A stretch of DNA of 64,000 bases from Paragyromitra xinjiangensis. Lineage: Eukaryota; Ascomycota; Pezizomycetes; Pezizales; Discinaceae. The DNA lies in contig JBCAMK010000001.1 of assembly GCA_038503065.1 (NCBI GenBank), positions 1,054,001 to 1,118,000 on the forward strand, given 5' to 3'. The notes beneath the pieces were generated by a model that searched no databases, was not told the origin of the DNA, and worked only from the letters and a program-made list of their open reading frames with translations. Shown here one piece after another: positions 44,801 to 59,300 of this stretch (position 1 is its first letter; every line of letters starts with the position of its first letter). Position numbers and translations under genes: made by a program.

Positions 44801-47800
44801 GCGTTCGATTTTCTGTCATGCTGTGGCCCGTCAGGAGCTTGGGTATGAGGTTTAATCTTGAACAAAAAGGTCGCTGATAGGAGGTAGCTGTAAATACGTA
44901 TCTAAATATATGAATAAAGACTATCGAGCACTAGAACCAAGTCCTCTTCACTCACTCAACCTAGCAATACGAATGAGAAATATTTAACGAGTATTCACGC
45001 GATCACCAAATCTCGTAGTTTAGAAATTTTTAAGGCTAAAGCCACCCAGGAATATACACCTAAGGTCAATGATTTGCGGAATGATAGCTGCATTTTGGGT
45101 ATTTTTCTCCCCTGACTGCCGTGTTAGTCACCTTTGGGGCTCCATTACGGGGATTCCCTATCAGCAACCTCAGAGCCCTAACGGCAGATGGAGTCTGTAA
45201 TTAGGCTACTATTAAATATATGAAAGAAGAGCGAATTAATCCTCCGGAAGAACCTTGCACGGCACCACGTTCAACATGGGTTCCTAATACTATCATCACT
45301 AAGGACTCTCTATCCCTGTAGGATATATATGACCTTCTACCGCTTTGCAGCTCCCAAGAAAAATTCTGGGCATAATAGTTCGTTTCTTGGCGGCTGTGGC
45401 GCTTCGAAGTTTGTGTGCGTATTGTAGGTACCCTTCAATCCAAGAGTAGAACCATGTGCGAAGCCAATCACCATCTAAGCGAATCCCCAAAACTGGCAGA
45501 GACAAGCCCACAAAATGCAATACCTGTAAATGGGTTTTGATAGCTCGTAGCTTCTCATAAAGATGATCCTTTTGTTACTAAAATTACGTATAACTCACCG
45601 GCCAGCATGGTTGGTGTGGTGATTGTTCCAGAAGACCGCTAATGAGCTATAATTATGGGTCTAGGCTCAAGTAGGTGGCCGAGGAAGCTTCTGCAAAAGC
45701 GACCTCATGCCACATATGCTTCTTAAAATACACCTACTGATCCTCCAGTCTCTGCTATTCTCCGATACTCTACGAGAGAAAAAACCGATACATGAACAGC
45801 CCGGAATCTAGAAACACAATCCCGCTGCATTCCGCCAACTGACAGATTACTCCTGCTGCCAATCATGCAGTACAATCTAAGTTGCCTCGTCTACCGATGG
45901 CACCGTAATATAATGTATTGGCTCCCAAGCGTCGTTTATATCTTATCAGGATCTAGGCGTGACGGATGTTCTGGTTTGCCGGTAGCCGTAATCTTCCCCT
46001 TCCCCTTTAGGGCAAGGCGACTGCGAGTCTTGGCGGTGTTTTTTCGAGTATGTGGTCTCTACATGTATTCACCGGTGTTGGGGGCCTTTGGAATACAAGC
46101 CTGGGCCTTTGATAATTTCCATCACATTCCAAATGAACGGGAGTGACAGTTGTAACACCTGGGCTCAAACAAAACGAAGAGCCGAGAACTGCATCTTAAC
46201 CCCTGTCACGCATGGTAGACGAGAGAAAAAAAAACCATCCACATCCATCTGAATTCTAGTGGGATTTCACCATCCACGACGTGGAGATGGCACACATCAC
46301 ACATGCGTGTAAGACCTAGGGTACCCGATGGTTTGATTCTGTCCCCTAGACTATCTGAGGAATCTGAGGCAATTTTTTTGTTACAAAGTACCCGTGAAAG
46401 CTCGCTGAATATAACCCCAGATTTTGCCACTGCTGGCTTGGGGTTTCTCAGGTGGGACAGATATCGGTTATATGCTAGTTATGATTGTCCGCTGTCGCTT
46501 CAGCAGAACTATGTGTATTATTTTCTATTTTATGTGTACTAGAACTATGCATTTTGCTATCATAAATACTACCCACATGTATGCTTACTTTCTACACCTC
46601 GCCAATCATGAAATCATACATGGAGCGCGTCATATAATCTCCAAAATGGTAAAAGAAGATCAGGGAGCCCGGAGTGGAGATAGGGAACGACAAGAACTTG
46701 AACAGACATACAAAAAGCTCCATTGTGTATTGATCCAAGCTAGTTCGACAAAATTTCACAAGCTCGGAGCATGCCCGAGTGATACCCGGTGGAGCGAGAG
46801 ATAGTTATCCTAATAGATTATGCGGCATATCGTAAATATCACACCCGAAATGCCTATATATTCGAGGAATCGTTTAGGGAAATCCCGAAGTTTCAAGGGT
46901 TCTCTAGGTCTTGCACGGAAAAGGGATTTAAGTCCCGATTCTTAGCGCAGAAGTGGGCTTTTTTTCTCTCAGAAGGAATGTACATAGCAGATGTGATAAT
47001 TTTGGCTTTTGGACTCATTAATTTCTCCGGTGGACTCGGAGACTGAGTTGTTTTATGGCCAAGGCCCGAGGTACATAGTGGAAACATAGGCTCGAATTAG
47101 GAAAAAACCAGCCAGTGGTCTAGACAAAAGAGACTTTTCAACTGAAATATTAAATGCGCTCACTTGATGAAGCGTATCTATGATATTTCTTGCCCGGGTA
47201 TTCGTTTTTCCGGGTATTACGGTTCTTGGCTTACGCGTGCAGGATGTGAGATACGCCACCGGGTGATGTGGCAACGCAACGCGTAACTTTTCCGATGCAT
47301 ACCCAGCTTGAGGTTCGACATCAGTAGCCAGCGGGGAGTTAACCGGGGACGCCGCCTCAGTGTCCTTATCCAGACACAGGTATTGTTAGTGGCAGTTTGA
47401 AACTCGAGAAAATTGATATCAGGCTTTGGATGGTAGTAGGGATGACCTAGAGCCGTCATGCAAGAGGAAAATCCGATAAGATATGGCTATCCGAACCGTA
47501 ATTCTCGGTGCATATGGGCGATTATGCCCGGCAAAACGAACCAGGTACCCGCACTAGATACTATGGAAGTCTCGGAATGCTGTCAAATTGTTATGGATAG
47601 CATGCTTAACTGTAGCGTATGCGGGACCTTCAGTGGAAGCGAACTGGTGCAGGAAGTGGCGCTCAAACAGAAACTCGGGTTTGATGGCGCTGCATGAAGA
47701 GAGAGAGAGCCATATTACAAGTTAACGTGGAGTACCATACCTTGGCGTGTGACAGTTGATAGGGAATGATCCTTCGGCCAGAACTTTTTCACTACTATCT

Positions 47801-50402
47801 CCCCACCTATAGAATAGCCTAACTGAGATCTCGGCGCTTTACTCAAAAGTTCAAGTCTCGTCTTGTTAAAGTATTTGCATTTTACTACCCAAAAACAGGA
47901 CATAGCAGGCCACAAACTCGCTTGCGTTGGCGGCACAGAAGTAACCACCCGGAATTGGAGAAAGTTCAAAGAGAGGGGTTCCGGTTATGTACAGAAATCT
48001 TGGACAAATCTCGGCAATCCCGAATACAGATAACAATAACCGATCCAAACAATAGCGTGCTGTCCAAGAAACATGCCATTGACTTGACTACGGATTCAGC
48101 GGGATTGAAAATTTTCCAGCAGGATGAGTTCTTTGCTCTATTTCTCTTCATAACGGCACTATCTAGGGTCGGAGCAGGATTCCGTACGTCCTCTCGTATT
48201 GTACACCTCTAGAGTGTTGATCGTAGCTGAAATTTCTAGTTAAATATTATCTTGTAGTAGGTAGGGACGGCAGAGAGATTTTGCATCTGCCGTCTTCTGT
48301 AGATGAAGCTAAACCCTAACTCAATTAAAGTTAGTTGACATACATTTGCGGCTGTTACTGCAAACCCAAGAGAGAAACTAGATGACAGCTTGTTACGCTT
48401 GGCACCAAGACAAAGCGGCAAGCCTTGCCCGAATTATATCTTGTTTCATGTCCTCCCGCCTTGTCCAGTCACCCATTTCCCGCCCATCTAGTCACCTCGA
48501 GAAGTCAACATTCCACCCCGTCGTTTTTTTCCCCACATGAGGTATGCGTACAAGAGGCCCGTTCTGCCCCGTACTTGGCCGTTGAATCTCGTGTTTATAG
48601 TTCTGCCGGTTTTCGTCGAATCAGCAGGAAAATGGCAGGTTGAACGAGAGTCTGGGAATTCGTGTTTGAGTAGAATAGGCATGTATCAGTGTTAGGAGGA
48701 TCTACGGAGTAGTGACTTGATTAGGATGCGTTGGTTTTCTGTTTTGATCTTAGACTTTTACAAATAGCTCAACTTGGCGCACTCCCGGGTGTTATTTGCA
48801 CCGAAATCTCCCTCTTGCCGTTCGATGCCATGAAACTATCGTATGTCGTCGTGCCTTGTGATGGGCCAAATAGGCCACCGTTGCACCATTGACCAGCGTG
48901 TCGGAGAATTGGACTAATAGAGCTTCCAGGGCTACATGAATGTGAGCGACAGTCAGCTCTTTATCTACTTCAATACCCTCCTCCCAGAGATAAAAGCCGT
49001 CAGCGATTCCAATCTCCCATGCAGGATAATACTAACTCCACCATAAGCTTTTCTCCCCTCGTTCTCCTTTTATCTTGTATCTAGAGACGCGCTTGAAACT
49101 ACCTAGGCTACAGTCTAGGTAGAGGACGGCCCAGAAGTGGAATAGCCTTCTTTCCGTAAGTTCTTTTCAACTTCTACTTGTGTAATGGCTCAGATCGCGA
49201 TATGTGTGGATTGGGGACTCCGCTTACTATTTTACTCAAACCACATAAGCTAATAAGACACCCCCGTAGGTTACGACCAATTGCAATAAACACGTATATA
49301 CCATCGTAACGTCAGTGGGAAAGACACATCCAGCGAAAGCGTCTATAGATTGCCTCCTTCCTCCGTCTAGGCGGACATCTAAACAGGAATCCAAACGCCC
49401 GGAGGCTACTCTGCCGCTCGTGTGAGAATACGCAACCGTGCACCATCAACATACTTTACCAAATGGCTCTTTTAACTACGAAGTTAAAGACTCACACAAA
49501 GTACCATATTAGTCACGGTATCTATACACGTATAGATACCGTACAGGCTTTTGCGATCCCAATAAACATATCTCAACATATGTCGAAGCGATAAGTAACG
49601 TATCTACTCAACGAAAACAAAAGTATTCGATGGCCTAGGAACCCTAACCCATGCCTAGGCCTGACTCAATCTCGTATGAAGGGTCAAATAGGCGTCAGTG
49701 GGCCAGAGAATATGGCTCGAGCGTAGGGTTAGGGTTTTTGGCATCCAAATACTGAAATAATCGTCGAGTAGTTTGTTGCGTGTGCTAATAACGAGTTGGA
49801 GCTAGCACCAATTGGATAATAGGAACTCTATCTCACCTGAGTCGCCTTGTCAAGGCGCCATTTATCCCAGTTATCCCATTTCTAGTATCGGTGAGACTTA
49901 CAAGTTTTAAAACTCTAGTTTCGATCATCAAATATCACTCATATTATCCGTTTGTTGTGCGTGGCACTTGGATTGTGATGATGAATTCATTAAGTACATC
50001 CAACCACCTGGGTTATGATACTCGTGGTACTTGGAAATATATACCATGTATATCGTCGATTGTAACCTTTAGTTTAACAAACGACCATAGATGCCTGAAT
50101 GAGAAACCAAACCCGACTCGTTGAAAAGAACCCCAAATGCAAAAACAGTCTCCATGCGAAAAAAAACACCAACACCAGTCCTCTGGGCTAAGCCCCGACA
50201 CAAATCTCATCACAAGTTTAGAAAATAAACAAGAAAGAAAAGAAAAGAAAAAAATCAAATTTCGGACATGCAACGGAATCAATTCATACGGGAGAGGGGG
50301 GGAAGGTCCTAGAAGAAAAAGAAATACGGAACCAGGAAAAAAAAAGGGGAAAAATGTGGGCCAAAAGAAACTCCCCGACAATGAGTATACGTAACAGAAA
50401 AA
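44801..50402. other. Long intergenic region (about 5.6 kb)
   Basis: No exon chain, tRNA or transposon protein found. Open frames at 45865-46804 and 47458-48212 lack family features. It contains a near-perfect palindrome at 49515-49542, telomere-like GGTTAGGG strings near 49725 that are too short to be telomeric, and a purine-rich tract at 50220-50360 just beyond the transcription-factor gene. Confidence 0.5.
49515..49542. repeat. Inverted repeat with 13-bp perfect arms
   Basis: ACGGTATCTATAC and GTATAGATACCGT are exact reverse complements separated by AC. The structure could extrude as a cruciform or form an RNA hairpin. No T-run follows, so it is not an obvious terminator. Confidence 0.8.
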
Positions 50403-53363
50403 TCACCTGTCGAAATGGCCACTTTGAAGCCACGCACACACCTCTTCGACTCCCGAGCTTCCCGGACTGAGTTGAGAAGAGCCAGCCATGGTGTTTCCGG
50501 GGCTTCCAGGAACGCCGTAGGAGTGAGGGAATTGTGAACCTGGATAACCAACGATAGAATATTGGCTACCAACAACCGCACCGGACGGTGGATGGCTCGC
50601 ATATCCAATGGGTGAGGAAGGGGAAGAGCTTTGGTTTCTTGCAAAAACCATTCTTTGAACGATGATACTAAGTTCTGTTGTAATCTTTGCGCTCTCGGCA
50701 GCTGCTTCATTGCCTCTTTCCCCGAAGCTGGATAGAAGCGCAATCACGAAGTTTACGTCCTCTTCGTCTTTACTTGGGATGCTAGAGGTACCAGGAGAAT
50801 AGGAATCTCCTTGTGTTTCCGGCCCCACAAGACGGTTCAAAAGCAGCACTATAGCAGCACTAAAGACATAATGATAGTCGGTAAAACAGTGGTGGGATAC
50901 CCATCCAGAGGACTGAAGCTGCCTTCCTAAGGCTACGTTACGACGAGCAGCATGCGCGCATATGCTAATGTGCTCTTCGATATGCGAGGGTATTTTGGGA
51001 ATGTTGCCGGAGGATAGGCAAAAGGCTGCCGTGCGTTGTTTCGCTGCCAACAGGAGAGATGGCCTCGTTGTCAGGATGTGTAACTTTTGTGAAAGACTAA
51101 CATTAGCGATCCCTGGTCTTTGTTGGTCTGTAATGATAGGTAGTGTTATATCCAATTACCTCGTTGTACAGAAAGTGTAAGAGTAGCACGGAGCGCCCCC
51201 GAGCAACGACACCTACAAGTTTAAGCTCGGGCGAGAGATTTTCGTTCCAAGAACGAAGGTCGGTATGGATTCTTTCGACTACTCCTATAAAACTATCGCT
51301 TTCCCTCCCTGAACCGTTTCCGACTTTCCGGACACGATAGACATCTTAACGGAAATGTTAGCACTTGGAGTTCTCTGGCGCACCCTAAAAACTCAAACTT
51401 ACTGTTTACAATATCCCCCATAATCTTGCTGAGACGAACATGCGCAGAGAGTCCGGCACCTGAAGGTAATTCATCTCCCTTTATCTTTATTAACCCTCAA
51501 TACTTTACTCAGATTGATGAATGTTAACTTACAACGCTTAAAGGTAGGTCGACATCGATATCTTCGTCCGAAAGCATAACCGGCCTACCCATGAGGCAGC
51601 TGAATAGTCTATGGCATTAATTATGCTATGTCAGTATGATCTATCCATGTATTTCGTACTTTTTGATACTACTAGGGTTAGGGTCGAACCTATCCAGAAC
51701 GTAGATGTTCCAAAATTCGCGTTTCCTTTCCTCATACTCTACTCTTTTCCTGAGCTGATCATCAGAGTTAGGTGCTGAAGAGTCTTGTAGCCCGGCACCG
51801 CTGTAACGTCCAATACCCCCCCATTCTCCTTTTCTCCAAGTTCGGTGAAGCCCATGTGCCACCGCCATTCGAACTGCAAGACCGATATACATATAAGCGG
51901 CATCTTTTCTGTTCGCCGACAAAAGGTAAAAGGACATCAAAGTAGTTATGCGAAGAGAGGGCAAAGATGCTTCTTCAACCGGGTTGACAAAAAGTAATTT
52001 TGCTCGGGCAAAGAATGTCATTCCCGGAAGAGTGTTTGCGCTTCCTGATTGGTAAGCTGAGGATTGCTCGCGTCCTTGAGAGTAAGCTTGATCTATGTGA
52101 GGGGAGGCTGCTCCTTGTCCAGGCACAAATGGACGCCATGAAGGGGATAGACCAACCAGCTCATCCTCCATGGGAGAGTTGGTGCTGCTTGTCGCCATCA
52201 CCTGGCAACCTAGAGCAAGAACCATGTTCACCGTACAGAGGTAGGTGTAGTCAACCGGGGGAACTTCTCCGGGAAGTGACGGGCTGTAAGTTGTAGCATC
52301 ATACAATGACTCTATCTCACGATAAAGTTGTCTTGGGTTGAACCAGTGGAATATACCACCCCCAGCGACGTCGTGAGAAGCAGTCCCACAGGCACAAAAC
52401 TTTAGAAATGCTTCAAGAAGTTTAAGGACTGGGGCCTTGGGCGGTAGAGCATATGGGTCGGTAACTGGCAATGATAAAGGTAGGTTGTCATGATTATAGT
52501 AAGATGATGTGACGGAAGTAAACGAAAACGCAGGATCATTTGGAAAGTTCTGTCCACCCATATACGAGATATGTCGAGGTATAAGTGGCGCTGTTGATCT
52601 AATGAAATCTCGGATCTTATCGAGAAAAGTAGAACCAGCTGAATCTCCAATAAACCCTAGGAAAATTATCGTTAGCCCATAATGAACTTACCACAGGAAG
52701 ATTAATGAGCTCTAAGATCAAGGGCTTACTCGAATAACCTTCTGCGTCATGCAGTAGTCGACCAGGCTCATCTTCGGCTTCAGTATCCTCGCTCGTCATG
52801 GCTGGGCTACTGGCAAAAAATATCCCACCTTCAGGCCAAGACGCAGTGCTAGGAGATGAAGGATCTCCGCTTCCGGGGGTTGTGGGGCCGTCTTGAAGTT
52901 TGATACCAAAGCGACCTGCAATCTCTTCACGAGTGGCTTGATCAGGCACCGCATCGTAAAGAGCCTTTTCAAGGGCAAATATTCGAGATTGTAGTTTATC
53001 AACGTAGACCTCTGGAACTACAATTTTTGCCGATGTTGGCGGATAATGGCAGGTTATGTTGGCGAGATGACATTGGCGACATGGTTGCTCCCCAGTGCCT
53101 ACATCATGTTGGTTATGTATGTCCAAATAATAGCTGGGGAAATGACGAGGGAGTAATACATCTGATTTTTCGAGTCTTACAATGGTCACATCTAGATAGG
53201 TATTGCCTTATCAGTTTCCCCCAGTCTTGTCAAAATTATGCGTGAGCGGTGGGTCTAACGCTACTGCTATCCTTTTCCTATCTTCATCACGAACTTTTGG
53301 CCGCTGACGATTAGTGCTAGCGCGCCGCCGATGTTGAAATTGGAGCTCAAGCTGTGCAGACAT
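50403..53363 (-). CDS. Zn2Cys6 transcription factor with fungal-specific regulatory domain
   Basis: Eight exons with agreeing phases: 53363-53260, 53191-53160, 53098-52730, 52656-51690, 51608-51533, 51478-51403, 51344-51160 and 51083-50403, giving 829 residues. The zinc cluster is assembled from three exons: C36-x2-C39-x6-C46-x5-C52-x2-C55-x6-C62 (CDHCKTRKIRC, then PCRQCHLANITC). A short coiled coil follows (VDKLQSRIFALEKALYDAV). The middle homology region contains FLKFCACGTASHD, ARAKLLF, LMSFYLLSANRKDAAYMYIGLAVRMAVAHGLHR, EYEERKREFWNIYVLDRLFSCLMGRP and the SDEDIDVDLPL block, all standard for the fungal_trans domain. The last exon starts LHILTTRPSLLL after a 76-bp intron with a GCTAATG branch site. 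The C-terminus is Ser/Pro/Gly-rich. It is nuclear; its targets are unknown, and no co-regulated cluster is adjacent. Confidence 0.94.
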
Positions 53364-56300
53364 GGCTATGGGTGAGAGGGTGTGTGGAGCACTTTGGAGT
53401 ATCAAAAAAAATAGTGGATGCCTCCGCTTCTGTGCTCAGTTGACTGACTTGACTTCGATTCTGTGGAGATTTATCGGTCTATTAAAAAGCATTTGGGAGT
53501 ATAAGGCAGATGGCGTTTTGGGTTTTCGGTAGAGTGTTAAAGTGCCGTTCTACTTGGGGCCCGGGAGTTCCAGGTAAAATTCAATACAAGTCTCATCCTC
53601 ATTTGTACGATCGTATCTGACTCGAATTTTTTGGGAGCAGCATATCATCAAAGCAATGACAATCGCATGGTATCAGCTTTCCCAGCCATATCGATTGAAT
53701 CCTACGATTCCTCCTCCAAAAATTTCGATTCGGCAGAGTTTTGGATTTGCTATTTCTGCATCTCAGGATAATTTCTCGGGTTATCTGTATAGGGATTTAC
53801 CTCTGTTATGTTGGGCCAGCAACTAGTGCATGCTGTGCCGGCACAGTATTGAGTAGATGCCGCCGCCAGCAAAGTCTCCATTAACCAACCTAGATAGCTT
53901 TCGTGGGGAAATCCCAGCTCTCCGGGACTGATAGCAGTTGATTGTGGGTTTTTGGTGGAATACAGGATGAACTAGCCGGGGAAGAAAGGATCCGGACCTG
54001 CCCCCTTTTTTAATGTCAATCAGTAAACCAGAATGAACATATTGCATCTTTACTATGCACTTCAGTAATGATACTCTTGTACTACCCAGCTGCAGTTGAA
54101 AAGACTCGAGGAAAATTCATATATCACCACTACGTCGTTCCCAGCTCTGGAGGAGGAGGGGGCTGCCAAAAGACATTGTGTATTCAAGTGTAGTTTCCTG
54201 CCAACCTCACCAAATCTCTCAGCCATGGCAAGGCTGGAGGAGATAGTTTGAGATAACCACGTGGAGTACTCCAATTATCCCTGTTTGGTGTGGGGAAGCG
54301 AAACGGGATACAGCCAAAAAAAGACTAAACCGCCACAAAACCCCTAACAGGGCATTGATGGGCATCCTGCAGGTGAAATGGAGAGAAAAGAGATTATGAC
54401 TTCTAAGATCGAATGGGGAACGTAGAAAACTGATGGTATAATTACTGATATATGGGTGACCTCTCTATTGGGTCGGGCTAGTCCAAACTTCAATGCTTTC
54501 CTTTCCTTGGAAAACGGTGTTTATGCAGAGTTTTTTGCGAGTAACATTTTATTCCGTACTGTCGGGATTATGCAATATCTTTCGCAAGGATGCTCGATCA
54601 CTAGCCAACACCCCCTCCCACAAACTTTGCAGCAACCGATCTGGCATCGTTGGTAGTGATATAGAGGTAGACGCGAAAAGGGAGTCTGATATTGGAAGCC
54701 AAGACAATGCATTATTCAAACGCTTCCTGTTGGCGGGTCCACATCCGAAGCAAAGATAGTCGAGATTGGTTGTTTCGTGCGAGGCAGAGCTTTTCCGGAA
54801 CCACCATAGTTGTTTTATGATATGGGAAATTGGGCAAAGTTTTCCAGTCGGTAGTTGGCTTTGCTATTGAATTCTTCAAACAAGCATTCTGCAGTCGATG
54901 CTTGTTCGATCCCCCATATCAACTGCAGAAATGATAACACGTACGTTTCCTAATGTTGATGATGTGAAAATTCTACTTATAGCAGGGAAAACAAGACAGT
55001 CACAAGTTTATTTTTCGCAAAATCACGTAAAGCCATCTAGATCTATTTGGCAGCAGTCCCTCACCCAGCGGGGTGCTGTTAACGAGAGGAACGTTTCGGC
55101 ACTTTCCAGGTAGACTCCTGTGCTCAAAGATACCGCCTCTTTCCTTTCCTTTCCTTTTTGTCTCACCCATAGTTCGTGATGAGGAGACTTTCAAATCCAG
55201 AAGTTCTTATTGCTGCAGGGCATGTGCTAGCCGGCTTATATTGATCCCATGGGCGCATGCATATGACGCGCGAAACCGGTCAATATTACTTAAACCTTAA
55301 TACCGAAAACAATCGCCTAAGTAAAGCTATGTTCAGTTATCCCCGTATAAAAAACCAAGAACTGCCCCCCCCCTTGCTGTGTGTTTATGAGCGCTCTAGA
55401 TCTTCGGAAGCAACTTTGACCTCCGGGGCTGTAGCAATGCCAAGGCTGAAGGCGCATATTCACTCTCAGGGATGCTAATACAGTGACAAATCTCTCCCTG
55501 TTATCAACAATCTTGCAAACCTATCTAAGGAACTGGTTTAGCCTCTCCTTCGGTCTACTTTTGCGATATCGCATACGTTGCGAATTTCGGAGCTAATACT
55601 AGTAGTCTACCCGAAAAAAATCATTGGCTGACGTCGTGTCAAATCGGCGCACTAGCTACATTTGGACATGAACATAGGCCCATCGATTTGCCCTCCTTAG
55701 GGGAGCCTAGGAGTTAGGCCTATAGACTAATCTCGGTTTTCTTGGTTTAATAGAGAAAAAAATTGGGTGATAGACAAGGAACTACATTTAGTGTAGGTCT
55801 GGGCAAATAAGTCGTTTAGTTATCACTAAATCACCACTTCTAAATTTATTCTGCTAGAGCACATAAACATACATCCCTAGCACGATGAAACCACCTCTTG
55901 GAAGCGAACCCATCTCGGAAAACCTGAAACATCCCACCCTTAGTTCATATCGATAGATTCTTCTAAACCACCTAGGGCATCCAGCTAGGTTCGGGCCAGC
56001 TCTAATCTGCAACTTATATGACTATTTGATATACACAAAACCAAATAACCGCCAATAGCTAACGCTTTTTATTTACACTTCGCCTTTCACGTAATGTACT
56101 TAATGAATTATCTATCTATATCGCTTCTCACATCCCTTTACTACCTTCCTACTGAATATTCCTCTCTAGCCCCCCACCCCCTCCACCATCGAAACACGGA
56201 TAATTTGTTTTATTCACCCTTCTTATATCCACCGGCCGTCCAGTTTTTCCAACCTATCATCAAGGGTGTGGAGTCCACAGTGTGCCCAAATTACACTTAA

Positions 56301-59300
56301 CGCTCCAAAATCTGTTTCCAGCCCAAAATTTAAAATTAGGTCATTCCACGGTTAAGACTTCACACTGGCGAAGCGAGCTAATCCATGTGCATTGATCATG
56401 AGTCGTACAAGACAAATAGACACCTCCGCGAGCCGGCGCTGGCGTTGGTGGAGAAATGGAATAAGATCGGTGGTAATGAGGGGGTGGCTGGTTAAGATAC
56501 ACTTTGGGAAGGGCCACGTACAACAGCTTTTTTTCACCCATGCAATTTTTCAAGCGGGGATAATTTATATGAAAAAGGTTCAAATGCAGATCACGTGACA
56601 TAACCCAGCCTGTCCCGTTTGAGCCGAGTACCGAAACAACTTGAGTGACTACGAGTGATAGTTGGTGATGTTTACCATAACTCACTGTACTGTTTAATAG
56701 CTAGAACGAGCGTATGCGTTATTACTGGTGTAAGCCTAAGCCAATGCACCCATCACTTCAGGGGGCGGCCAGAAAATTCAAACTCTACCGATTCCCCAAA
56801 TCCAGTCAACAGAACCTTTGTGGAGGGACCCCGGAATTCGGTGCTCGGTGTCTCGCAGGCCTGGCTTATGAGCTCGTCAACAACGCCCACTGGTCGTGCA
56901 TGATCCCTGCCGATCGAAAGTTCTCAATAGAATCTGCAAAGAAGAATGTCCACAGCGCCGGGGGGTGCTTATTAGGTACAATTCGTCATAGATACCCCTG
57001 ATACAGACACGTTTTTGATAGCTGACCGTTTCCCGGCACAACCTTCGGTTTGTTCGCGGAACACCTCCCGTGCATCCTGTAGCACGCAAAAATAAGCGCA
57101 GGAGTATCTTGTTACACACTTTGGGTGCGATTCTCCCAGTTACATATAAGAACCTACATATGCCATGTATGTATATGTAGGTTCTCACACCTGTGTACGC
57201 TCTTCACAACAAAAAGACGTTATTTTTTGCCGGAAATGGCTCTTGTCTACATATCGACTCTGAAGACGAGATAAGTACATGCATTATCATATGACGTGTG
57301 TCGAGTGTCCATATATAGTAGAGGCAAGAGAAGGTGCGATCTACGCTTTCCTCGGTAAAACCCTCCGGGTCTTACTCATGGCGAGAATCATCTAATCAAT
57401 GGCGAATCCCCCGAGCCTGAGTAATGGTCGGGTAAGAAAATTTGGAGCAGATATATATCTTAGGAGACCTATCTAGGTAATGAAATTGCTCGGGAAGATC
57501 CATCAATGATCTTCACTGGCAGGTTTATCCGGGGCAACTATAGCTACTTCCCCAGATTTTAACTCAGTGATCACGTCAGATCTGCTTTATTAGGGGCCAG
57601 CACCCGCTAGCGCTGCACGATGGGCCAATAAATGAATTAAATACTTCGGCAAAGTTTTATCTCATGCCCCGCGCAGATTTTTTTTTCCCAGTGCCGCGTC
57701 GGATTTTCCAATTTGCAACACATACCATTGCATTGAGCTACGGAAAGATCGCCAGCGTCTACCTGGACATTACCCCTGCCATCATAAACGTAAGGACAGA
57801 TTCTTCGTTTCATGATGAAAGTAATATCGCATTGGGGGGCGCGGGAATGATTACTAGAACTACCGTTTCTGGAAAGTGGAGGGCTCCTGGGAAGTTGATT
57901 CATGTTATTGCAGTCGGAACGTGCACACAATACGGTACTGGGGAAGTCAATTCAGGGATCGTTACTCGAGCACTAAAATCTAGTGGTACCACTTAAGCAC
58001 CTGCTGCCAGCTACCTACATATGATTTACGCATGGGGATAGTGGGGTCCGGTTATGACGGCCCCACAAGATTCGTCAAACCTGGCGGAATTGAATGGGCT
58101 GCACTCACTTTCGAAGCTAGAGACGGATGTTTGAATTAATCTGAAAAGACACGTACCGTCCCGGAGCTCTATCGTTTACAGATCTCGGAGCGGACGATGG
58201 ACACCAGCGGTCTGCATGTCTCGGCTGAAGCTGAAGCGGTGTGAATTGATCGGCGAAACCCGTTCAGTCTGTGTCACGTGAGGTCCTCTCAAACGGGTAG
58301 ACACGGAATCTTTGAGTTGAAAAGGTTCTAGAAGTACGCCCAGGCTGTGTTGCGGTGCAAGTTCAATCACTGAAGGGAAACTAATCAGGTTCACGTCTAA
58401 TTTCGATATATCTCGCATCGGTACATGCCCCCAGTGTGCCCAAACTAATCTTGATACCGTACTTCCCAGTAGAGAAGAACCGGCAAAGAGAAGATGTCAC
58501 ATTAAAAATACGTGGGCAAATGTGGTCACAGCTTGCTGTGGATCTCTGGTTAGTAACAACCACTAGACCCCTTCTAACCAGAGCTACCCCTATAGGCAGT
58601 CATCCCTTAATCCTATCAGCTCCTTTAGTGACCTGGGCGGTTGATACAGCTGTGTCAGATCTACAATGGGCCTCGGATTGTTCCGAGATCGAGAATAGTT
58701 TCGAACATGCCTCAGGGCTGAAATTGCGGGTCGGATCTCAGATTCTAAGGGACCCAAACACGCATCGGCCAGCCCACACCTACACGTATTTCCTCTCTAA
58801 TGTAGGACTGTTAGGTCTGGTACAAGTGTATACAGCCCAAATTCGACAGGATTAGATAAGACGATCGAGATCATAAGCCAGCACTCGATCTTCATGGTCA
58901 AACGGAGGGCTCCACCTGCACTCCAGGTCTATCTTAGAAGTTCCCCATAATGCGAGCTCTGGGCGGGCCTAGACTCCGAATAATTAATTTAGGCAACAGG
59001 GTGGCATGAAGATCCTCAGGAACCCTCCCAGAATTTTCATCAACCAGAGTCTCCACTTTATCGTTCCCGCCTTGAAAATAGTAGCCAAGTACCGAGATAG
59101 TTCCCGAGGCTGATCAACAATAGAAAATTGAATAATTAATGAGTCGGATCAGCAACGATGCCTCTCGGACCACGGACTAGAGGGGAGGAAGCAAACGCAC
59201 TGAGGCAGTAGCCCGAGAATTAGTGATTTTGGCTCTGGAGTGTTATTGCTTGTAATTTTGCTAGAGGACCTCGAAAATAGTTATGATTCATGTTATCTAG

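Noticed and set aside
49725..49737. GGTTAGGG-like telomeric string (also near 51675)
   Set aside because: Only about two units occur, and one lies inside a transcription-factor intron. Too short for an interstitial telomere claim.
58436..58855. 139-codon plus-strand ORF
   Set aside because: No domain, no signal peptide and no splice partners; that length is expected by chance in several kilobases of non-coding DNA.
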